DNA from: JBAXTZ01 sp041666525
Lineage (GTDB): Bacteria > Bacillota > Negativicutes > JBAXTZ01
Length of the DNA stretch: 22,062 nucleotides
Direction of reading: 5' to 3'
NCBI GenBank assembly: GCA_041666525.1
Contig: JBAYGT010000022.1
Location: 1 to 22,062 of the forward strand
Positions 15,740 through 22,062 of this stretch are shown piece after piece (within the stretch, counting starts at the first letter, position 1; the number at the start of each line of letters is the position of its first letter). A program made the position numbers and the translations under genes. The notes under the pieces are model-generated. The model was not told the origin of the DNA. It saw nothing but the letters and a program-made list of their open reading frames with translations, and ran no database searches.

Positions 15740-16794
15740 AAGCAGTACTGGCATTAGAAAACGGTATTATTTTTCGTGGCAACAGTTTTGGCGCATTACG
15801 TGAAACTGTTGGCGAAGTCGTATTCAATACCGGCATGACCGGCTATCAGGAGTTACTTACCGACCCCTCCTACTACGGACAAATAGTCACTATGACTTAT
15901 CCGTTGATCGGTAATTACGGCATCAACACCGAAGACTTGGAATCGCTCAATCCAAAAGTACGCGGATTTGTCGTACGCGAATTATGCAAAGCGCCCAGCA
16001 ATTGGCGTTCGACACGCACCCTTGATGATTATTTGAAAGAACATGATATCGTCGGCATCGAAGGTATTGACACCCGGGCGCTTACCAAAACAATTCGTGA
16101 TAACGGTACGCTGCGCGGCATCATCGCACCCTTGGAAGGTTTTGATTTTGACAAAATCTATCCGGCATTTGCCGAATTTTCCGTAACTGACGCGGTTGCA
16201 AATGTTACAACTGCTAGTGTAAAGCACTTCCCCGGCAACGGACCGCGGATTGCCGTAATCGACTACGGCATCAAAACCAACATCCTCCGTTCATTACTAA
16301 ACCGTGATTGTGAAATATATCTGTATCCGGCATTTTCAACTGCTGCCGAAGTTTTGAGTTGCAATCCCGCCGGAATTCTTCTGTCCAACGGTCCCGGCGA
16401 CCCCAAAGATTGTCAACCGGCCATTCAGACGCTCCGCGATTTGTACGGTAGAAAACCAATCTTCGGCATTTGTCTGGGGCATCAGTTGTTGGCGCTGGCA
16501 AAAGCGGCCGACACCGGCCGGTTGAAATACGGACACCGTGGTTGCAATCATCCAGTGAAAGATCTAAAAAAGGACCTGACTTATATCACTTCACAAAATC
16601 ACGGTTATTCAATCTTGCATGAATCATTATCCGGCAAGCCGATTGAAATAACTCATATCAATCTCAATGACAATTCCATTGAAGGGGTGCGCTACCTCGA
16701 TGCACCGGTTTTCTCGGTACAGTTTCACCCCGAAGCCGCACCCGGGCCCAAAGACACCGCCTATCTGTTTGACGAATTCATGGCGATGCTGTAG
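15736..16794 (+). CDS. carA: Carbamoyl-phosphate synthase small (glutaminase) subunit
   Basis: The 352-aa subunit hydrolyses glutamine and passes ammonia to CarB for carbamoyl phosphate synthesis. The N-terminal small-subunit domain includes GEVVFNTGMTGYQE and DPSYYGQIVTMTYPLIGNYG. The class I glutamine amidotransferase domain carries the nucleophile C246 in GICLGHQ and the pair H331/E333 in FHPEA. SNGPGDP and SQNHGYS are further family segments. The ATG overlaps the pyrF TGA by one base-step (ATGA), with GGAGG just before, so translation is coupled. Placement within the pyr operon indicates a pyrimidine-devoted enzyme, though it could also feed arginine synthesis. Confidence 0.96.
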   Translation: MKAVLALENGIIFRGNSFGALRETVGEVVFNTGMTGYQELLTDPSYYGQIVTMTYPLIGNYGINTEDLESLNPKVRGFVVRELCKAPSNWRSTRTLDDYLKEHDIVGIEGIDTRALTKTIRDNGTLRGIIAPLEGFDFDKIYPAFAEFSVTDAVANVTTASVKHFPGNGPRIAVIDYGIKTNILRSLLNRDCEIYLYPAFSTAAEVLSCNPAGILLSNGPGDPKDCQPAIQTLRDLYGRKPIFGICLGHQLLALAKAADTGRLKYGHRGCNHPVKDLKKDLTYITSQNHGYSILHESLSGKPIEITHINLNDNSIEGVRYLDAPVFSVQFHPEAAPGPKDTAYLFDEFMAML

Positions 16795-16796
16795 AA

Positions 16797-16821
16797 GCCG
16801 CAAAGCTGCAGAGCTTCAAAG
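16797..16821 (+). repeat. CGCAAAG-type spacer repeat, copy 1 (carA-carB)
   Basis: The block begins with GCCGCAAAGCT (16797-16807) and ends with TTCAAAG. An inverted near-copy, CTTTGCAGCT, lies at 16892-16901, so the 130-base spacer could fold back on itself. The same 11-mer is present before pyrK. The rest of the spacer is pyrimidine-rich. Confidence 0.6.
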
Positions 16822-16924
16822 AAACTGAGCCTCATAGCCTTAGAAGATGAACGATAGCCCCAGGAATCTTTTGTCTATTTCTTTTTTTCTCCTTTGCAGC
16901 TACTATAAAATTTTGGAAGGTGTT

Positions 16925-19900
16925 ATGCCAAAAAATCCTTTAATAAAAAAGACGCTGGTTATCGGCTCCGGGCCAATAATCATTGGTCAGGCCGCTGAAT
17001 TTGATTATGCCGGCACCCAGGCCTGCCGGGCGCTAAAAGAAGAAGGCATTGAAGTTGTGCTGCTAAACAGCAATCCGGCAACGATCATGATTGATACCCG
17101 GATTGCCGATAAAATATACATCGAACCAATGACCGTAAAAGTACTCGAAAAGATTATTATAAAAGAACGCCCGGACAGCATCCTGCCGACACTCGGCGGC
17201 CAGACTGGCCTGAATTTGGCGATGGAGCTTGCCGAAAGCGGGTTTCTCGATCAGCATCATGTGACTATGCTCGGCGCCAACATCGACGCCATCAAAAAAG
17301 CCGAGGATCGCCAGACTTTCAAAGACACTATGGAATCAATAAACGAACCCTGTATCAAAAGCAAAGTTGTCGGTTTGGTGGAAGATGCGCTGGAATTTGC
17401 CGAGGAAATCGGCTATCCGGTAATTGTCCGTCCGGCATACACGCTTGGCGGCAGCGGCGGCGGTATCGCCGAAACCCGCGAACAGCTTATCGAAATTGCA
17501 ACTACCGGTTTGCGGCTCAGCCGCGTTACCCAGGCGTTGATTGAAAAATGTATTTCCGGCTGGAAAGAAATCGAATACGAAGTCGTTCGTGACGGTAAAG
17601 GCAATGTAATAACCATTTGCAATATGGAAAACATCGATCCGGTCGGCGTCCATACCGGTGACAGCATCGTCGTTGCCCCCTCACAAACATTATCTGACAA
17701 AGAATATCAGATGTTGCGGTCGGCAGCTCTCAACATTATCACCGCTATGGGTATCGAAGGCGGTTGTAATGTGCAGTTTGCGCTACACACCGAATCGATG
17801 GAATATGCGGTAATCGAAGTTAACCCCCGGGTCAGCCGCTCGTCGGCACTAGCGTCAAAGGCGACCGGCTACCCGATTGCCAAAGTATCGGCAAAAATCG
17901 CTATTGGCTACAGCCTTGATGAAATTACCAATGCTGTAACCGGCAAAACCTATGCCTGTTTTGAGCCTTCACTCGATTATGTGGTAGTTAAACTCCCGAA
18001 ATTCCCGTTTGACAAATTTGTCAGCGCCCGCCGGACGCTCGGCACCCAAATGCAAGCCACCGGCGAAGTAATGGCAATCAGTAATTCGTTTTCCTCGGCG
18101 TTGCTGAAAGCCGTGCGCTCATTGGAAATAAATATGCATTCGCTGGAAAAAGTTATCTACAGCGACATGACCGATGAACAATTACACGATAAGCTCAAGA
18201 CACCGCACGATGAATTACTATTTGCGCTGACCGCCGCGCTCCGGCGCGGCATGGATATTGAATTGTTGCACAATACTACCAAAGTTGATCGCTATTTTTT
18301 ATCACAGCTAAAAACCATAGTTGCGACCGAAGAATGGTTAAAAACCACCAGCTTTGATTCGATTGATGATGAACGCTTGCGCGAAATAAAACAACTTGGT
18401 TTCCCTGACAAAATAATCGGCGAATTAACCGGAAACAGCGAAGATTATATCTCCGCTTCCCGAAAGGCCCGCGGCATCCGCGCAGTCTATAAAATGGTCG
18501 ACACCTGCGCTGCGGAGTTCGAGGCTCAGACGCCGTATTTTTATTCAACCTATGACGAGCATTGCGAAGCAAATCCAAAACCGGGTAAAAAAGTAATCGT
18601 ATTTGGTTCCGGCCCGATCCGCATCGGCCAAGGTATCGAATTCGATTTTTGCTCGGTACATTGTATTTGGGCACTCAAAGAACTTGGTTACCAAACGATA
18701 ATCATAAACAACAACCCGGAAACCGTCAGCACCGATTTCGATACCGCCGACCGGCTGTATTTTGAACCGCTTACTCCGGAAGACGTCGAAAGTATCATCG
18801 ACATTGAGCAACCTGACGGCGTGTTTGTGCAATTCGGCGGACAAACTGCCATCAAACTGGCTAATTTTATGAAACAACGCGGCATCAAAGTATATGGCAC
18901 TCAGCCGGATGATATCGAAGCGGCCGAAGACCGCGAATTGTTTGAAAAAATTCTCGAAAAATTAAATATTCTCCGCCCTGCCGGTAAAACTTTTACCAAA
19001 ATTACCGACGGCATCCGGTTGGCAAACGAACTGGGCTACCCGGTAATAATCCGGCCGTCCTTCGTGCTCGGCGGTCAGGGTATGGAAATCGCCTATACCG
19101 ACGAAGACCTTGATAAATTTTTCGATATCATCAGCCTCATCAAGCAAGACTATCCGATATTGATCGATAAATATCTGCCGGGTAAAGAATTAGAGGTCGA
19201 TGCTATTTGCGACGGTGAGAGTATTCTTGTCCCGGGGATTATGGAACACATCGAACGCGCCGGGGTACATTCCGGCGACAGTATCTCGGTATATCCGACC
19301 CAGAGCGTATCCATCGAAGTAAAACAAAAAATCTACAGCATAACCCGTAAGCTTGCCAAAGAATTAAACATTGTCGGGCTAATCAACATTCAGTTCGTTT
19401 ACTATGATGACGAAGTATACATCATCGAAGCCAACCCCCGCTCCAGCCGCACCGTTCCTTATATCAGCAAAGTAACCGGAATTCCGATGATTGAATTGGC
19501 CACAAAAGTCTGTATGGGCCACAAATTAAGCGAGTTCAGTTACGGCACCGGCTTATACCCCGAGCCGGACTATGTCAGTGTAAAAGTGCCGGTGTTTAGT
19601 TTTGAAAAACTGCACGGTGTTGATACCGCGCTTGGCCCGGAAATGAAATCCACCGGTGAAGCACTCGGCATCGGCAAAAATTTCCCGGAGGCGCTGTTCA
19701 AAGGTTTGCTTGGCGCCGGTATGAAAGTTCCGGACATTGACAAAGGCATCCTGATGACGGTCAAGGACAGCGACAAACCGGAATTGGTGGCAATCGCTGA
19801 AGGTTATCAGGAACTGGGTTACAAATTGTTTGCAACCACCAAAACCGCCGGACGGCTGAACCGCAGGTTGGTACCAACAATTCCGGTACGCAAAATCAGC

Positions 19901-20149
19901 GAAGCCCACCCGAATATTCTCGATCTCATCGAGAGCGGCGACATTGGTATGATCATCAACACTCCGTCGCGCGGCCGCCAGCCGTTAAATGACGGCTTTC
20001 AAATCCGCCGTAAGGCCGTCGAATTGTCGCTGACTTGTCTGACATCTTTGGACACTGCGCGGGTATTGTTATACTGCCTGCAGAACCGGATGCTGAACAA
20101 ATCACTGCCAATCTACGATTTAGCGGAGTTAATGAATGTTGAAGAATAA
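16925..20149 (+). CDS. carB: Carbamoyl-phosphate synthase large subunit
   Basis: At 1074 aa the length matches E. coli CarB. It makes carbamoyl phosphate from bicarbonate, ammonia and two ATP. The internal duplication is plain: KTLVIGSGPIIIGQAAEFDYAG at the N-terminus and KVIVFGSGPIRIGQGIEFDF at about 555 open the two halves. Each half holds an ATP-grasp domain (VRPAYTLGGSGGG and IRPSFVLGGQGMEIAY). The C-terminal MGS-like allosteric domain, where UMP or ornithine act in relatives, is present (ATTKTAGRLNRRL, DIGMIINTPSRGRQP). I chose the ATG at 16925, with GGAAGG upstream. An in-frame ATG at 16847 would add 26 hydrophobic residues and lacks a good ribosome site. Confidence 0.97.
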   Translation: MPKNPLIKKTLVIGSGPIIIGQAAEFDYAGTQACRALKEEGIEVVLLNSNPATIMIDTRIADKIYIEPMTVKVLEKIIIKERPDSILPTLGGQTGLNLAMELAESGFLDQHHVTMLGANIDAIKKAEDRQTFKDTMESINEPCIKSKVVGLVEDALEFAEEIGYPVIVRPAYTLGGSGGGIAETREQLIEIATTGLRLSRVTQALIEKCISGWKEIEYEVVRDGKGNVITICNMENIDPVGVHTGDSIVVAPSQTLSDKEYQMLRSAALNIITAMGIEGGCNVQFALHTESMEYAVIEVNPRVSRSSALASKATGYPIAKVSAKIAIGYSLDEITNAVTGKTYACFEPSLDYVVVKLPKFPFDKFVSARRTLGTQMQATGEVMAISNSFSSALLKAVRSLEINMHSLEKVIYSDMTDEQLHDKLKTPHDELLFALTAALRRGMDIELLHNTTKVDRYFLSQLKTIVATEEWLKTTSFDSIDDERLREIKQLGFPDKIIGELTGNSEDYISASRKARGIRAVYKMVDTCAAEFEAQTPYFYSTYDEHCEANPKPGKKVIVFGSGPIRIGQGIEFDFCSVHCIWALKELGYQTIIINNNPETVSTDFDTADRLYFEPLTPEDVESIIDIEQPDGVFVQFGGQTAIKLANFMKQRGIKVYGTQPDDIEAAEDRELFEKILEKLNILRPAGKTFTKITDGIRLANELGYPVIIRPSFVLGGQGMEIAYTDEDLDKFFDIISLIKQDYPILIDKYLPGKELEVDAICDGESILVPGIMEHIERAGVHSGDSISVYPTQSVSIEVKQKIYSITRKLAKELNIVGLINIQFVYYDDEVYIIEANPRSSRTVPYISKVTGIPMIELATKVCMGHKLSEFSYGTGLYPEPDYVSVKVPVFSFEKLHGVDTALGPEMKSTGEALGIGKNFPEALFKGLLGAGMKVPDIDKGILMTVKDSDKPELVAIAEGYQELGYKLFATTKTAGRLNRRLVPTIPVRKISEAHPNILDLIESGDIGMIINTPSRGRQPLNDGFQIRRKAVELSLTCLTSLDTARVLLYCLQNRMLNKSLPIYDLAELMNVEE

Positions 20150-20152
20150 TTA

Positions 20153-20180
20153 GTTGCAGAGCCGCAAAGCTATAAAGGAG
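20153..20180 (+). repeat. CGCAAAG-type spacer repeat, copy 2 (carB-pyrK)
   Basis: GCCGCAAAGCT (20161-20171), identical to the copy before carB, runs straight into ATAAAGGAG, whose AAGGAG is the only ribosome binding site for pyrK. Confidence 0.6.
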
Positions 20181-20193
20181 TGCCGCTTTAGTA

Positions 20194-20982
20194 ATGAATA
20201 AACATCTTGTTGAAATTGTAGAAAAAACACAGCTGAATAGTGACACCTATCAATTCACCATCCATGCGCCAGAGTTGTCCGACAGCGCTCTGCCCGGACA
20301 GTTTTTGCATATCAACTGTTCGTCTGATGTTGCCATGTTGCGACGCCCAATCAGCATTTTTGACATTGACAAAGCTAAGTATACCGTCAGTTTTGTTTTT
20401 CAAGTGCGCGGACACGGCACAGAGCTACTGGCGAAAAAAAATGTCGGCGATAAACTTGATATACTCGCGCCGCTTGGGAACGGCTTTGCTGTAAACAGCA
20501 CCTTTAAAAGTGTCTGCATCGCCGGCGGCGGCATCGGTATTTTTCCGTTATTTGCGTTGTTAAAACAGTATCCGGACGCGCACAAAACCAGTATCGTCGG
20601 CTTCACTTCAGTTGGCAAATTCGTCATCAATGACGAATTTGCCGCTATATCCGACAAATTTATCTATTGTACCGACGACGGCAGCGGCGGATTTCATGGC
20701 AATACCGCGCAAGCTTTAGAATTACAACTTCAAGCGGGAGACTTACCAGACATTATCTACGCTTGCGGTCCTACGATGATGTTGAATGCCATCGCCAAAC
20801 TATCCATGCAGTTCAATATACCCTGCCAAGTTTCACTCGAAGAGCGGATGGCTTGCGGCATCGGCGCCTGTCTGGTCTGCGCCTGCAAAACCAAAGCCGA
20901 CTCCCAATCCGGCTGGCAACACAGCCATGTCTGTAAAGACGGACCGGTGTTTTGGGCACAGGATGTTGTGTGGGAGAACTAA
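20194..20982 (+). CDS. pyrK: Dihydroorotate dehydrogenase electron-transfer subunit
   Basis: The 262-aa FAD and [2Fe-2S] protein carries electrons from PyrD to NAD+. The ferredoxin-reductase-like FAD motif is RRPISIFD (residues 50-57). A nucleotide-binding segment is CIAGGGIGIFPLFALL, followed by YACGPTMML. The C-terminal cluster ligands are C221, C226, C229 and C247 in the spacing C-x4-C-x2-C-x17-C, typical of PyrK. The ATG at 20194 is the first Met of the domain. Its AAGGAG is 13 bases away, a long gap that may lower translation. It is encoded immediately before its partner pyrD. Confidence 0.95.
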   Translation: MNKHLVEIVEKTQLNSDTYQFTIHAPELSDSALPGQFLHINCSSDVAMLRRPISIFDIDKAKYTVSFVFQVRGHGTELLAKKNVGDKLDILAPLGNGFAVNSTFKSVCIAGGGIGIFPLFALLKQYPDAHKTSIVGFTSVGKFVINDEFAAISDKFIYCTDDGSGGFHGNTAQALELQLQAGDLPDIIYACGPTMMLNAIAKLSMQFNIPCQVSLEERMACGIGACLVCACKTKADSQSGWQHSHVCKDGPVFWAQDVVWEN

Positions 20983-21012
20983 TAGCCACAAAGTTACAAA
21001 GTCATAAAGGAG
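20983..21012 (+). repeat. CACAAAG-type spacer repeat, copy 3 (pyrK-pyrD)
   Basis: Three tandem units of about 8-9 bases (CCACAAAGTT, ACAAAGTC, ATAAAGGAG) fill the spacer. The last unit supplies the AAGGAG ribosome site of pyrD. The first unit differs from copies 1 and 2 at two positions. Confidence 0.6.
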
Positions 21013-21019
21013 AGCGAAC

Positions 21020-21928
21020 GTGAATTTATCTGTCAATATCGGCAGTTTGCATTTAAATAATCCGGTAATTGCAGCAAGCGGTTGTTTTGGCTTTGGCCGG
21101 GAATACAGCGAGTATGTCGATTTAAATAAGCTTGGCGCAATCTCCGTAAAAGGACTGACGCTCGAACCGCGGCAGGGTAACGCCGCGCCGCGCTGTGCAG
21201 AAACACCGGGCGGCATGCTCAATTCAGTCGGCTTGCAAAATCCCGGCGTACATTATTTTATCGAACAGGAAATTCCGTTTTTACGGCAATACAGCGCCAA
21301 AATTATCGCCAACATCGCCGGCAACTCCCTCGACGATTATTGCCAGATGGCGGCCATCCTCGATGACACGGATATTGATGCCATTGAACTCAATGTATCT
21401 TGCCCGAACGTCAAAGCCGGGTGCATGGCTTTTGGTAGCAGCGTCGACGGCATCAGTGAAGTAGTATCAGCAGTTCGCGCCCGCACCGTGAAAACTTTAA
21501 TTGTCAAGCTCACACCGAACGTGCGCGACATCAAGGAAATCGCCCTCGCTGCCGAGCGAAACGGTGCCGATGCGGTATCATTGATAAACACTCTGCTGGG
21601 AATGGCAATTGACATCAACAAAAAGCGGCCGATTCTGGCTAATAATTATGGCGGTTTATCCGGCGCTGCCGTCAAACCAGTGGCGTTGCGGATGGTGCAC
21701 GAAGTGACAAATTGTGTAAAAATTCCGGTAATCGGTATGGGCGGAATTTGCTGTTGGCAGGATGCTATCGAGTTTATGCTCGCCGGCGCCAGCGCCGTCA
21801 TGGTCGGTACTGCTAATTTCATCAATCCATTAATTACCATCGAAATCGCTACAGGCATTGAAGCCTATATGCGCACACAAAACTACTTAAGCATCGAAGA
21901 ACTCAACCGGGCGTTGAAAATGAATTGA
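21020..21928 (+). CDS. pyrD: Dihydroorotate dehydrogenase B (NAD+), catalytic subunit
   Basis: This 302-aa FMN enzyme of class 1B works with PyrK to oxidise dihydroorotate to orotate using NAD+. ISVKGLTLEPRQGN (FMN-contacting K44) and ETPGGMLNSVGLQNPG precede LNVSCPNVK with the catalytic base C128, which distinguishes class 1 from membrane class 2. KLTPNV, IPVIGMGGI and GASAVMVGTANF complete the barrel. The start is GTG, with AAGGAG seven bases upstream. It is the last gene of the operon, before a terminator. pyrE, often next, is absent. Confidence 0.96.
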   Translation: MNLSVNIGSLHLNNPVIAASGCFGFGREYSEYVDLNKLGAISVKGLTLEPRQGNAAPRCAETPGGMLNSVGLQNPGVHYFIEQEIPFLRQYSAKIIANIAGNSLDDYCQMAAILDDTDIDAIELNVSCPNVKAGCMAFGSSVDGISEVVSAVRARTVKTLIVKLTPNVRDIKEIALAAERNGADAVSLINTLLGMAIDINKKRPILANNYGGLSGAAVKPVALRMVHEVTNCVKIPVIGMGGICCWQDAIEFMLAGASAVMVGTANFINPLITIEIATGIEAYMRTQNYLSIEELNRALKMN

Positions 21929-22006
21929 ATAACTACGATAAAAAGGGGCTGTGTAAAAAGCCGTAGCGCAATAACGATACAAAAGAATACAAAACACAAA
22001 ACCAAG

Positions 22007-22055
22007 GAAAGCCGGTTAGTAGCGCTGAAAAGAAGAGCGATACTAACCGGTTTTT
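22007..22055 (+). terminator. Intrinsic terminator of the pyr operon
   Basis: CCGGTTAGTAGCGCT (22012-22026) pairs with AGCGATACTAACCGG (22036-22050) with a single mismatch and a 9-base loop. Flanking GAAAG and TTTTT can extend the stem into the T-run. It lies about 80 bases after the pyrD stop. Confidence 0.85.
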
Positions 22056-22062
22056 GGTATAA

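Noticed and set aside
16847..16924. In-frame ATG giving CarB a 26-residue hydrophobic N-terminal extension
   Set aside because: No good ribosome site precedes it, whereas the ATG at 16925 has GGAAGG and gives the normal CarB length and N-terminus.

Overview
The window reads as a chromosomal, metabolic stretch from an anaerobic or facultative bacterium, probably Firmicutes-like and possibly Negativicutes. This assignment is an inference from several features. The pyr operon uses a PyrK plus class 1B PyrD dihydroorotate dehydrogenase. PyrF is of the ~300-aa type 2 kind. NadA has the long, Bacillus-like cysteine spacing. There is an AspT/AspD aspartate-alanine module, Shine-Dalgarno sites are strong (AAGGAG/GGAGG), and base composition is moderate. 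No rRNA, tRNA, CRISPR array, insertion sequence or phage gene is visible.

Layout. (1) 118-3260, minus strand: a 4'-phosphopantetheinyl transferase, a small unknown protein, uridine kinase (udk) and an organophosphate-antiporter-family transporter, closed by a strong terminator at 65-94. (2) 3409-7688, plus strand: a xylose-isomerase-like TIM-barrel protein, then aspT and aspD, whose products exchange aspartate for alanine and decarboxylate aspartate to alanine plus CO2. A hairpin terminator follows at 7708-7750. (3) 7790-13195, minus strand: a six-gene run in the order DUF2284 protein, nadC, nadA, nadB, an orphan histidine-kinase-like protein, and a CBM9-like domain protein. This is the complete aspartate-to-NaMN pathway with three unexpected partners. 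(4) 13365-21928, plus strand: pyrC, then pyrF-carA-carB-pyrK-pyrD, closed by a terminator at 22007-22055. pyrB and pyrE are not in the window.

The most interesting structure lies between pyrC and pyrF. A near-consensus promoter overlaps the pyrC stop codon. It is followed by an unannotated 23-codon ORF with a perfect Shine-Dalgarno site, whose end is extremely U-rich, and then, two bases after the stop codon, by a perfect intrinsic terminator. This is the architecture of UTP-sensed, translation-coupled attenuation known from enterobacterial pyrBI, here in front of pyrF-carAB-pyrKD and without a visible PyrR site. Second in interest is the kinase-like protein overlapping nadB. It keeps all ATP-binding boxes but has Asn where the phospho-accepting His should be, and it lacks any sensor or membrane part. 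Third, the three spacers carA-carB, carB-pyrK and pyrK-pyrD share a CACAAAG-type repeat, and in two of them the repeat runs directly into the ribosome binding site.

Several systems converge on L-aspartate: AspT imports it, AspD consumes it, and NadB oxidises it for NAD synthesis. The pyrimidine pathway also needs it through PyrB, which lies elsewhere. udk covers pyrimidine salvage while the pyr operon covers de novo synthesis.
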